Assembly: GCF_002878395.1 (NCBI RefSeq)
Contig: NC_061114.1
Span: 145,978,160-146,042,159, forward strand
Source: Capsicum annuum
Lineage: Eukaryota; Streptophyta; Magnoliopsida; Solanales; Solanaceae
Reading direction: 5' to 3'
DNA: 64,000 nucleotides
The position numbers were made by a program, and so were the translations under genes. Shown here one piece after another: positions 1-11,838 of this stretch (its first letter is position 1; every line of letters begins with the position of its first letter). The notes beneath the pieces are model-generated. The model did no database searches, was not told the origin of the DNA, and saw nothing but the letters and a program-made list of their open reading frames with translations.

Positions 1-1905
1 GAGCGATTGGTTGCACTCGCCGTCGCCCAAAACACCAATAGTACTTCAATGTACCTGGTCATGTGCGGAATATTAAAGATAGAGACATGGGTGATGATGA
101 GTTGGTTGATCATGTGAATGGACGATAGGGGGATAACATCACTCTAACTAATAAAAATTAATAAACAAAGGGAAGTGGGCACCAACAGCCTACAGTTAAC
201 TTTGCTTTGGATGATGATTAAGATAATGCTAAATTAGATGGGGTTGGTGCTACAGTGGCGATTCTATAACCCAAACTAGCTCTCAAAGTTAATTTTAATA
301 TCACCAACATTATAATACAGTTGTTGTAACTTGAAGTGTTATTAAGTAGATTTCCTAGTGATGATCCTAATATACATTTGGTAAACTTCATCAACATAAG
401 CAAGTTTTCTAATTTTCCACGAGCTAGTCAGAATGCAATCCACTTGAAGTAATTTACACTATTTATTTATTAGGAGGCAAATTTGGGGTTGACTGATCTT
501 GCGCCTGATTTTTAACAACCTGGAGGCAATCGAAAGGAGATTTCCTAGAAAGGTTGTTTCTAACTTCAAAGATGTTAGAGTTAAGAGATGAGATCAACAA
601 TTTTAGGCAATTTCCTAATGACGATCTACATAAAATATGTCTTATATTAAAAAAGAAGTTGATTCAATGTCTAAATCTCAAGATGACTAACAAACACTTG
701 ATGTAGAAATTCTACAAAGCACAAAATTTAAAGACAAATCGAACAATTGACAATGTAGTGGGTCGTACTTTTATGGCTCTTAATTTTGTAGATGCAACTG
801 TGATACTAGATAGTCTGATAAAACTAGTGGAGCTTTACATAGAAGGAGTTTTGAGGTAGCAAGCAACAAATAGAGAATTGTCATGTCAACTGAATAGTGT
901 CAAAGAGAAGAGGAGTGTGACTAAGCATTGGCACAAATAAAGATGCAGATGGATTTACTAACCAAACACTTATTTTTTGGTAAAGTTTAGAAAACGAAGG
1001 CAATTGGGTAATATAGTGAGGTAGTCGAGTCTGATTCAGAGGAAAAAGTAAATTATTTGAACAACCAGTGTGTTTCTAGGCCAATGACAAAAGAAATCAA
1101 GGTTGGAACTATCAAAGGGATAATTACTATGAAAAGCCTGGTTATAGAGATCGTGAGCAAGGGAATTCAAAAAGTAAGAGTAATCAAAGTAGGTAATATG
1201 TGGCACCTAGGAATTGGAATAATGCTGCTACTGACTCGAGAAAGATGTCCATGGAAGCCATGATGAACACGATGCTAAAATGAGTGGAATCTTCTGATGC
1301 AGGTGTTAAGGATATGAAAAGAGAGTTATCCATTATGAGTCATCTTATTGATTCTCATTCCACTTCTATTAAGCAAATGGAGCATCAGATAAATAAATTT
1401 TCTGCAACATTTAACCAACAAAAGAGTGTAACTTTTCTATGTGATACGATGTAGAACCAAATAAATGATGAAGCATGCCTAACTATCACTACAAGAAGTG
1501 GTAAAGTGTTTCTGAAACCACAATCACCTATTCAAACATATGTGGATGATGTTGCATCTGAAGATGAAATCGTTGCTGATGATACGGATCTTAAAAATAG
1601 TCCAACTGAGTCTAAGAAGCTGGAAAATATAGGAGAAAAGTAGATGATGTGTTAAGCATGAAAAAAAGGAAAGGAGATGGAAACACCGCTAGCAAAAATG
1701 GCAAATCCTCCTCCTCCATATCCATACATAATGAAGAAGAAAGCAGAAAATGGATAATTTTGTAAATTTATAGCAATTCTTAAGTAGTTGTAAGAGAATG
1801 TTTCAATGGTTTAAGCTTTGGAAAAAATACCAGGTTCTTCAAAGTTCTTGGAAAACTGTCACTAAAAAGAGAATGATGAGCTATGAACCAGTTGATAATC
1901 TCCAC
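1..1905 (+). pseudogene. Gag remnant of element A
   Basis: Decayed capsid gene with many stops and frame changes. It aligns by eye with B gag from about 21735 to 23590: the opening GAGCGATTGGTTGC matches B's GAGAGATTAGTTGC, the stretch near 770-830 is the counterpart of B's conserved block reading TKPVVDSAVGGAFMDL, and the end near 1880-1900 (GATGAGCTATGAACCAGTTGATAAT) matches B near 23555. Gag of this group would form the virus-like particle in the cytoplasm. Longest open stretch is only 68 codons, so nothing is translatable. It stops abruptly at the truncated LTR of element F; the following roughly 225 bp present in B are missing here. Confidence 0.65.
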
Positions 1906-2466
1906 TATTGTGGCATCACGATCACTATGAAACCTCCGCGATCATGGTACTTTTTCTGCACTAAATGACAGTTGAATCTTTGAATTTGATTCCAAGTTTT
2001 GGCCAATGCCTCTGGGTGCATCTGGAGTCCAATAGGAGCAAAAGAATATGTAACCACATTGATTTTGATGTTTTGGATGTATTCGCAAAATCGGATTTTG
2101 CATCCGAGGTCATTTCGACCAAATGTCCCAAATTTTCAATTTATCAACTTTCCGACCAATAGGTCGAAATAAGTTCGGGTGTAGTGGGACCCAAACCAAA
2201 GGTCTATCCCACCTAAAATCAATATTTTGGAGCTGCTGGCATAGTCAAAATATGCATCTGACATCATTTTACTGAAGTTTTCACTCAGTGGCCATTTGGA
2301 ATCATCGAAGACTTCTAAATAGGGAAATGGTTCTAGAAACCAAATGAACTTCCTTAGAACTGAACTATCAGTTCCAACAAGTTATAACTGACTTGGGTTA
2401 GCTATGTAAAAGCTCTAATGTAGAAAATATTAAGAAAAACAAGAAATGAATTGAAGGGTCATTACA
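1906..2466 (-). repeat. Truncated 3' LTR of element F
   Basis: About 560 bp matching 11279-11838. Similarity begins near CCACTATTGTGGCATCACGATC (right copy CCACAATTTTGGAATCATGATC) and runs to the shared end CATTACA. The intact copy is about 4.3 kb, so roughly 3.75 kb of this LTR is gone. The breakpoint lies inside a short stretch, CCACTATTGTGG, that resembles both the LTR and A gag, so its exact base cannot be fixed. Confidence 0.7.
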
Positions 2467-2489
2467 ACATCCACTACTAATGAACTTTC

Positions 2490-4229
2490 GTTCCCAAATA
2501 TTAATGATGGAGAAAAATACCTGAAGTCTCAAACAGGTGAGGATATTCGGCCTGAATCTCTATCTCAATATTCCAAGTGTCCTCCACCCCTAGCCGATTC
2601 TTCCACTTTACCTTAACTATAGGAATCTCTCTAGTACACAGGTGCCTTACATCACTAGCCAAAATTAGCACGGGCTCCTCCACAAAGGCAACTGCTCATC
2701 TATCTGGATCGAGTCCTACCTAAGAATGTGAGACAGATTAGGAATATACTTCTATAACATAAGGACATAAAACACCAAATGAACAGCAAAAAAATATGGG
2801 ACGAGGCTAGCTCATAGGACACCTCACTAATAGTGCAGAGAATCTCAAAAGGGCCCATAAATTGAGGTTTGAGCTCACCCTTACATCAAAACCTCATCAC
2901 ACCTCTCATGGGCAAAACACACAGGAACACATGGTCACCAAATGTGTATCTTAAAGCATGAAGTTTACGGTCGGGATAGGCCTTTTTCCTAATCTAGGAT
3001 TTTCTTGACTCTATCAAAAGAGTCTTGAAGAAAATTCGTATCACGAGGTCTCACCTCCGAAGTCTCAAACCATCCTATTAGAGAATGACACCTCCTTCCA
3101 TATAAAGCCTCATTAGGCACCATCTCAATATTCAAATGATAACTGTTGTTGAATGAGAACTCTGACAATGCTAAGTGTTGATCACACTGTCCTTCAAAAT
3201 CCATAACACAAGCTTGGAGCATATTCTCATGCACCGAATAGTCTACATGAACTAACCATCTATCTGGGGATGAAAAGATGTACTCAAATCCACTCAAATA
3301 CCTAACTCCTCTTGTAATGCTCTCCAAAATCGCAAAGTAAATACTAAACCACAGTCTGATATGATAGAAATGGGCACTCCATGCAAACAAACTATCTCTG
3401 CACATAAATATGGGTCAATCTCTCAGCACTAAAGGTCATCTAAATAGGAATGAAATATGTCAACTTGGTCAAATGATCCACAACAACACAAAAACTATCA
3501 AGACCACGGGAAGTATGAGGAAAACCACTAATTAAGTACATAGTAATCTATTTACATTTCCACTTAGGAATGGGTAACCTTTGATCAATCCTCCAGGATG
3601 CTGATGCTCGGCTTTCAGCTGCTGACAACATAGGTAACGAGCCCCAAAGTCTGGCACATCTTTTTTTCATATTGTACCACCAGTAATGCCCCCTCAAATA
3701 TCTTTGCATCTTAGCTAACTGGGATGAATAGAATATCTAAAGGTGTGAGCCTCATTAAGAATAGACCAAATCAAAACATCAAGTTGGGGATACAAATACA
3801 ACCCTGAAATCTCAATATACCATCACATTCAGTGATGTGTCTCTGACACTCACCACTCACCACCTGGCCATGAGGGAAGCATATCTTGCTATCCTTATAC
3901 TTACGATCACAAATCTACTTCAATAGGTAGGAACTCAAATCCACACAAGCCACAAACTCACAGGATCTAAAATATGAAGGCAAACTATTAAATTGGCTAA
4001 GGACAGAATGTCCTATGCCATGGGCTTCTGAGAAACTGATATGATTGACAAGCTACTTATACTTAGCCAATCAAAGCATCAGCTACCATATTTTCCTTTC
4101 TTGAATAATACAAAATGGAAATATCATTGTCCTTTACCAAATCCATCCATCTAAATTGGCAAGCACTAAGATTCCACGAGGTCATAAGATGCTGAAGGTT
4201 ACGGATCAGTAAAAATCTCACAATGTACT
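2490..4229 (-). pseudogene. Integrase and chromodomain remnant of element F
   Basis: Read on the minus strand, 3405-2989 carries an integrase core and C-terminal part: the stretch NNSYHLNIEMVPNEALYGRR followed by GWFE is the familiar block after the catalytic Glu in chromovirus integrases. Downstream, 2683-2501 reads REIPIVKVKWKN then EYPHLF, the shape of a gypsy chromodomain (KEI.SVKVLW...W E...YPHLF). Integrase would insert the cDNA; the chromodomain is thought to direct it to modified histones. Several stops and frame changes split the region; upstream bits toward 3960 fit the zinc-binding N-terminus only weakly. It sits directly before the 3' LTR, as in intact relatives. Confidence 0.65.
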
Positions 4230-5999
4230 CCATAAAAATAATGCCTCTAAATCTTGAGCATGAAAACTACCACAGTAAACTCTAAATAATAAGTGGGATC
4301 ATTACACTCATGCACTTTAAGTTGTTTAGAAGTATAAGCAATGACACGGTCCTACTGCATCAAAACACAAGCAAGACCAACACCCGAAGCATAAAAAAAT
4401 AAGGTAAATTCTTCACCCTCAACGGGAAGAGCTAACACTGGAGATGAAGTAACACAATTTGTGAACTTTCCATAGCTAAACTCACACTTCTCGGACTATC
4501 AAAAAGCAAAATTCCTTCCTAGTCAACCTAGTTATAGGGGCTAAAATAGTAGCAAAGCTCTCTAAAATAAGCTTGTAATAACCAGCAAACCCAATGAAAT
4601 AGTAAACCTCAGTTAGAGACATAAGCATAGCCCAATCACGAATCATAGAAATCTTAGTCGGGTCCATCATAACGCCAGCTTTAGATACCATATGACCAAG
4701 GATTGACACTGACTCAAGCCAAAACTCACACTTAAGTGTTGTGCATGTTCCTTACTACTACTAGAATACATAAGAATATCATCAATAAACACAATAATGA
4801 AGTTGTCTAGGTACTGTCTAAACGTATAGTTCATCAAGTCCATGAACGCGGTTGGGGCATTAGTTATCCAAAAAGACATCACCAAAAACTCTTAATGACC
4901 ATAACGGGTCCTTAAAGCTGTCTTAGGGATATCCTTAGCCATAACCCTCAATTGATGATAATCGGACCTTAAATCAATATTAGTAAACACTACTACACCC
5001 TAAAGCTAGTCAAACAAATCACCATGTGAGGCATAGGGTAATGATTCTTCACCATCTCATAATTAAGCTGCCTATAATCAACACACATACAAATGGAGCC
5101 ATCTTTATTTTTCACAAACAATTTAGGAGCTCCCTATTGGGACACACTTGGTCTAATGAAACCATTACTAAGAAGATCTTAAAGCTGAAAGTTCAGCTCC
5201 TTATGCTCAGCAGAAACCATATGGTAAGGTGTTATAGAAATAGGTCGGGTACCAGGCACAAGGTCAATAGAAAAATCAATCTCATGGTTAGGGGGAATAC
5301 CAGACAGGTCAGTAGGGAACACATCAGGATACTCCCAAATAATAGGAATAGTGTCAAGTAACAGACTCTCTACATGAATATCACATATATAAGCGAGATA
5401 TTACTCGCAATATCTTAATATAAGTCTCCTAGCACCAAGATAAGAAATAATCTCCATCGGCTCACAGCTAACCTCTCCCTGCTACACGACTAGGGATACG
5501 TCGGGCATGGCTAAGATAACAGTCTTGGTAAAACTATCCATGACCGTATGATAGTGGGATAACTAGTTCATGCCAGAATCATATCGAAATACAATATATC
5601 CAGAATAATTAGATCAGCATAAGTATCAATATCACTAACTGTCAAAACACATGATATGAATACTTTATCCACTATTAAAGAATCACCCACTAGAGTAGAT
5701 ACATGCAATAGCGTAGATAATAAATCACTAGTCAAATCCAGTCGTGGTGCATGATAAGCAGATATATTAGAATAAGTGGATTCAGGATGAAATAAAGTAA
5801 GATCCGACTTCAAGCACACTAAAATCATACTTGTTACTATAACATTCGAAGTTTTAGTCTCATGTCTAGCAGTACTGCATACAATTGAACCTACCTTACA
5901 CCTGGCTAGGTACCTGATGACCTCTTGTCCAGCCAACTTAAGGAACACCTCGAGCACCCTGGTAACCACCCCTGTGACCTTATGAACGATATCTACCTA
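4230..5999 (-). pseudogene. Protease, reverse transcriptase and RNase H remnant of element F
   Basis: From right to left: 5969-5568 is a 133-codon open stretch of the protease region and its downstream linker (starts near VTRVLEVFLKLAGQEV; LIILDILYFDMILA corresponds to the LILLDMxDFDVILG block). The Asp-Ser/Thr-Gly core has become HPESTYS. RT follows from about 5340; 4885-4667 contains [10 protein letters not shown] and the catalytic box as FIDDILMYS, with both Asp kept. The thumb (4709-4482) reads [16 protein letters not shown] and GFAGYYK. RNase H traces run to about 4240. Together these would copy RNA to DNA and remove RNA. Stops and indels separate the pieces. Confidence 0.75.
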
Positions 6000-7318
6000 A
6001 GGGATAAACTGCCTTAATAGGGTAGTACCCTGGGCTGAAACAACCATCACCCCACATAAAGGGCAATCTTACAAGAAAAGACCAAGAAGCCCACAAGTAA
6101 AACAAGATTCATGAGCAGAACCAAAAACCATAGATCCAGATGAATCAGAGTAACCACCACATATAGTACGGCTTACAGATGAACCTCTCAAATATTGATC
6201 ACTGCCCTTACTGGGGGGACCTCTAGTACTAAACTAACTTTCATCAGTAGCCTGAAGAGATGCTTGAACTGGTCGACTAATCTGACCCTGAGGTTGAAAA
6301 GATTGATATAAAAGATACCAAACATGAGAACTACCACCTATGAATAGGGAACTGTTATGGTTCCCACCAATTTTTCCCCCTCTTATCACGACCCTTACGA
6401 TGTATTTCCTCTATAACTCTAGCATGGTATGAAACCTCAACAAAATTCCTACCCATAGTAACTAGAATTTTAGTGGCCATCCAAATATGGAGCCTCAATC
6501 CTCTCACAAAGCACCAAACACTTTCTTATTTAGTAGCTAGAATAAAAGTCACATTCTTATCCAACTAATAGAAATAGGCCTTATACTCAGCAACTGACAT
6601 AGAACCCTACTTTAATTTGGTGAACTGATTCCTTAGTCGATCTCTAAGGCTATGCTGCATATACATCTCCAAGAACATCGAGGAGAACTAACTCCATGAC
6701 AAAGGAGATGATCTAACTGGCCTAGAACTTTTAAAAACTCTCCACTAATGTCGAACTGACAAATCTAACTAAAATATAGTGTAATCCGTACCACAAGTCT
6801 CAACAAGACCTAACCCATGGAGTCTATCCTCACAAACAGTAAGAAACTCAAATGCATTTTCTCCAGGAGCACCAGAAAACCTAGGTAAAGACAACCTCAA
6901 AAATCTACCCAGGATATTATACTTTCAGCAGACATAGCAGGCTGGGTCACATCTAGCTGAGAGACTATAAGCTGAACAACTACCGGTATAGAGGGAACCT
7001 TAACTCTAGGAGATACTATTACAAGCTTCATTTCTTCCCTAGTATTCTGTGTACCAGAAATATTACCCAATAGTTGAACTAAGAAATCTCTAAGAAATAA
7101 ATAGGGAATAAAATGTAGGGGTGCCTGGGTTGGTCACTGCCCACTATTAGCTGTGGCGGAGGAATATCTGGCTCAGGTATAGGAATGGAGTTTTGGGAAA
7201 GCTCATCCTGACCCTTAACTGGGGATAGATCATATGGCTATCCTCGACCAATAGTAGGAGCCTTAAGCTTAGCCTTAGAACCCTCTTTAGGCATAGATGT
7301 AGAATGTGTCCTAGGCAT
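6000..7318 (-). pseudogene. Gag remnant of element F
   Basis: A likely original start is the ATG at 7318 (minus), giving MPRTHSTSMPKEGSK, about 185 bases downstream of the primer site. The middle (about 6720-6480) reads in patches as MYMQH...RDRLRNQFTKLK and ATK, a conserved retrotransposon capsid block. A zinc knuckle relic is at 6110-6061: C-F-T-C then a spaced D-C-P, with the His lost. Many in-frame stops. Would form the particle shell and bind RNA through the knuckle. Confidence 0.6.
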
Positions 7319-7502
7319 TTGAGAAAGAGTACAGTCAAGAAAATATCTTACAAAGAAACTCACACATTTAGCACGATGAGTATAAAAGAAGTGATGGATT
7401 CCTAAGAATGTCCCATCGTCTTTCGAATATAGGAAATGGATGTCAATATTTTGATCCGCAGGACTTATTAAACGCTTGCACTTGTACCGACAATATCAGT
7501 GA

Positions 7503-7520
7503 AATCAAACTCTGATACCA
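7503..7520 (-). other. Primer binding site of element F (tRNA-Met type)
   Basis: On the minus strand the bases read TGGTATCAGAGTTTGATT, starting 3 bases inside the 5' LTR edge. TGGTATCAGAG is the complement of the 3' end of initiator tRNA-Met, the usual primer of chromoviruses. This site fixes the LTR boundary at 7524 and the element's orientation. Confidence 0.8.
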
Positions 7521-7523
7521 ATT

Positions 7524-10500
7524 TGTCACAACCTGATTCATGAGTAATGATGGCACTTACAAAATCCCACTATTAGGTAAGCCAACAACATAACTAAGAG
7601 CTAAGGAAATGGGTTACTTCAGTAGAAATGCCCAGTATGGGCAAACATAGAAGAACATAATGTAATTAATAGTGTTTCACTTAAAAAGACAATCAAAATA
7701 CAAATACCAATCCCATGACCTGGTAATATCAGTACAAGAGAATCTAAGTATGATTATTGGAGATACACCCCAAAGAATAAATAGTTTATACATTCATCAT
7801 GAATACAAAAGTCTGAATAAAGATAGGAGGGAAACAGGCGACTCAAAACTCCAAGAGCTCACCCTATCTCTTAAAGATAAACACTTCATGATCTGAACTC
7901 AGTAGCTGCAACTAGTACTCAAGTCTATACCTAAAAGGTACAAAAATGTAGTATAAGTACCAAAGCAATGAGTACCTAGTAGGCACCATTGGCCGACTGA
8001 GCTAAATTATGATATAAAGATGATATAATGCTAGATAATACATCTAAGTCAAGGTACAAAATTGAACTTGAATCTTCTTCATCATCAATGTACAAAATAA
8101 GTAATCAACTAGAATAATAATATATCTCATATCAATACATACCAATACCGTCACATAAAATGGATAACCGATACAAAAGCATAAAGTGACACGAATATAA
8201 TTACAACTGCACCAATACCAAGTTTAATGAACATATATCCCTCAGATCATAAAGTAAAAGAACTCAACACAGCACCCTATACCCTTAGGTAGTACACCTA
8301 AAATAATGTAAAGTAAAGAACCTATCACGGCGTCCTATACCGCTGGATAGTGTATCAAATGGATCAAATCATTAAGTATATAAACTAATAGCCAACTTTT
8401 CATTATCCAAGGTTCACTATATTACATATCCTCGGTCATTTTCTAAGATGCAAAATCATCATCAATTACCGCAATTGAAATAGCATATACTCAAGTAGTC
8501 AAAATCGTAGTAATATAGCTATTTAGAAAACTATGCCATCAATATACTCAATCTACCCATTATTAATTAATAACCACTTATAATCATTAAACTACTAAGT
8601 CGCTAGTCATCATAGGGCCTCTAATTATTAGCCTAACTGATTCTCTAGATAATCCTTATTCACAAAATAACAAATAACTATTTTTCTCTAAATAGCCATT
8701 GACAATATCTAGACAACATTCACTACTAGACCATACATACCGGTTACCCAAAAATCATTTTTAGCCATCATAGTCGCATTAGACGTAATCTAGACAAAAT
8801 GGGATATTAATCCTTATTATAACAATTATTCATCTATCAAAACACACCTCTTTTTATCTAGCACCATTAATCTACAAATCCTCATTTAACAACTAACAAC
8901 ATTATACTATGTCATCAATGTCACTATGCACCACTCATGCCAAACATATTATCATTATTGTCTACGTAACAACCATAATACTAGATACCACATTTCAACT
9001 AAACAAGGTGGAATAACTAGAATTCTTTACTTCAACCATCAAGAAAGTAGTCACCTATTAGCCAACTAATTACCACATAACTTATTTTAAGAAGAAATAT
9101 ACCTTAATAAATCAATTTATCAAATGATATCTAGACTCACTAGGTGAATTCTCAAATGCCACATAACATCCCATTTATGAACTTTCCCTAATTCAAAATT
9201 CTACATATACCACTTCTACTCATTATCCAACACTAACAAGGACTACATCTCTTAACTGCTAATTAGTATTGAAGGATTATAACCGACATCCTTAGAATAA
9301 AGTCATGGCTTTAAGTAAATAGGGATTAAATCACATAAAGGAATAATCACACATAAATATATATACACATGGTTGCTATAAATATCATCAATATATATAT
9401 TCTCAAAACTTACCGGTCATCATCATAAGATCAATATATTTTTTAAACATACCGAGCATCATCATATCATCTATATATCCTCTAGACTTACCAAACATCA
9501 TTATATCATCCATCCTTTATATTTATCAAGCATTATTATATTATTTACATATCATCTGGTTATACCGGGCATCATTATATCATCAATATACCTTCTGGAT
9601 GTACAGGGCATCATCATAACATAAGTATATCCTCAGGATGTACTGGGCATCATAATATCATTAATATATCCATCATGATATTAATATATATAGATATGTA
9701 GCCAAATCAATAATAAGTACAAGCCCCACAAATAATAGTGTTAGAGAAAGAAAGACATATCATTGTACATCACAATTTATTATTAATATATTATAATGAT
9801 AAGTGCATAAACATGCATACCCATAGGGTGTGAACACTCAATACATTATCATGATTGACATGATTATTAGCGTGACAGATAATAAGCAATGGTTGTACTC
9901 TCTAGAATCTCTTTTATTAAGCATGACTCACAGCACTAGCACAAAAGTTATTCTTCAGCACAAACTAATCTTATTCACTAGGCTTGAACATGATATGAGT
10001 AATGATATAATCTAAGGCTTACATAGTAAACTAGTCAATTAGTTAAATGATAGCATAGTCATAGGTTCAGTTTACAAGACTTTTCATTGCTATCCAAGTA
10101 ATTACAACAAGATAACTATAAAGTATGCATATTATTGCAAAAATCAACATCATGAATAAACCCTTTTGTGTGTCTAGCCACCATATTACCAAAAGCATAT
10201 CCTAGGCATTTAACAAGTATCTACGTCACTAAGAAAGCTACATATTTAAATCTTAAGATGGATCATATTTCGCTTCTAATAACCCAAGTTATATATTCAA
10301 GTCTAACTTCTACTCGAAACTGTAATAAGTCATCTAAATTATGTCCTAAAGGTATATCAATCCATATTAGTTCTATAGGACAATTCTTCCTCAAGTATTA
10401 CTCTTAATTCAAACCAAGCATCTAAGGTCAATTTCACAACTATGCTTATCTTGGTCAACTTACTCTTAAGACAAGTTAAAAAGGTCTGTCCCGACTAATA

Positions 10501-11838
10501 AGAGCAACTAGAGCATTCTCATACTATGCATAAGCTAACAACTCCTACTAACAAAGGTTCTAGACTATATTTAAACATCACACTTTATGAGTTCAATAGC
10601 CTACGTGGTTCACAAATCACAAAATTTCCATCTACCATTCCAACTCCTAAAAACCTTCCCAATCTCAACAAAATCTCAAAGTCATACTATAATGAAGCTC
10701 AATCTAAAAAAAAGTAAGCGTAACCTACCTAGAATCCAAATATAGTTCACGAACCAACAATCTTTGGTTTACTTTTCCTTGAAGCTTATTCAAGGAGGAT
10801 CCAAGCTATCAAAACTTAATTTATGCATTATTATGAGAATATCAACACCCTTATTGCACCATTGTTCTTTGGGTTCTAAACGACACAAAAAACTCTCAAG
10901 TGAGCCCCACATATGAAAAATGAGTTTCTGAAACCAACCCATTGTTCAAACACCATTAGAAAGGTGTAACCCTTTAGAAATTGGTGCAAATAAAACATAT
11001 TGGGGCTAAAAATCAAGCCTCAGGCCATTGGGGGTTTTAGGTTAAATAATAAAGAATTCAATACTAATAATGAAGGATTCATACCATATATTCCATGTAA
11101 ATCACGAAGATTCAAGTTATCCATGCTCCTAATGAACATCCAAGATTGAATTTAAAATTCGCAAACTATATTGCAGTTTTTGGGTATAAAAAAAGAGGGA
11201 AAATGGCCAATTCTTGTCCAAAAGAGAATTTAAATAATCCATTCCTAGGACTTCAGATAGAGCAATTATACATCCATACTAGCCACAATTTTGGAATCAT
11301 GATCACTATAAAGAATCCTTAATCGTGGTATTTTTTCAGCACTAAATGATAGCTGAAACCTAGAATTTGATTCCATGTTTTGGCCAATGGCTCGAGATAC
11401 ATCCGGAGTCTAATTTGAGATAACAAAATATGTAACCACACTGACTTCAATGTTCTACATGAATTGGAGAAGTTGAATTTTCATTCAAGGCCATTTTAAC
11501 CAAATGTGGGCCCCATACCTAAATCTTTAATTTATTAACTTTTCAACCAATAGGTTGAAAAGAGTTTGGATGCAGCAAGACCTAAACCAGAGGTCTACCC
11601 GACCTAAAATTAATATTTTAGAGTTGCTAAAATAGTCATAATTACAATAAAATATCATTTTACTGATGTTTTTCTCAATGGCTATTTAGAACTAGCAAAG
11701 ACTTCTAAATAGGTAAATGGTTCTAGAAACTAAATGAACTACCTGGTAACCAAATTATCAAATCCAATAATAAGCTACAAAAAAGCTCTAAGGGAAAAAT
11801 AAGCAAAAACACGAGAAATTAACTAAAGGATCATTACA
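7524..11838 (-). repeat. 5' LTR of element F (about 4.3 kb)
   Basis: On the plus strand it opens TGTCACAACCTG right after the primer site and closes ATCATTACA; the last 550 bp match the truncated copy at 1906-2466. No coding sequence is seen: open stretches such as 7672-7896 and 10168-10407 are not protein-like. It contains a 39-bp tandem array near 9371-9690. The length is large but no internal TE boundary is obvious; a nested insertion cannot be excluded because only the right end has a partner to compare. Confidence 0.65.
9371..9690. repeat. 39-bp imperfect tandem repeat in F LTR
   Basis: About seven to eight units of roughly 39 bp, each built around GGGCATCATCATATCATC then AATATATCC and a TAC boundary. 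Successive unit starts lie near 9413, 9452, 9491, 9527, 9565, 9604 and 9643. The later units (CTGGATGTA, AGGATGTA endings) are most alike. AT-rich minisatellite inside an LTR. Confidence 0.7.

Larger units (their letters stand above)
1906..11838 (-). mobile_element. Element F: chromodomain-bearing Ty3/gypsy element inserted in A
   Basis: Reads right to left: 5' LTR 7524-11838, tRNA-Met-type primer site 7503-7520, gag, protease, RT, RNase H, integrase, chromodomain, then a 3' LTR reduced to about 560 bp at 1906-2466. Both LTR copies end in ATTACA on the plus strand, i.e. start TGTAATGA on the element strand. The domain order with a C-terminal chromodomain places it with chromoviruses, Tekay/Del-like by protein resemblance. 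In 83 bp (1952-2034 against 11333-11415) I count 15 mismatches, the highest LTR divergence sampled here, so it is old. No target duplication is expected because the left end was deleted. Confidence 0.75.

Noticed and set aside
7503..7520. tRNA gene suspected from the TGGTATCAGAG match, also at 42429
   Set aside because: Only the 3'-end complement is present, directly next to an LTR; there is no cloverleaf. These are primer binding sites.
9530..10720. Hypothetical host gene in the stretch with several short open readings (9830-10015, 10168-10407, 10526-10717)
   Set aside because: No shared frame, no splice-linked domain, and the stretch is within F's 4.3-kb LTR.
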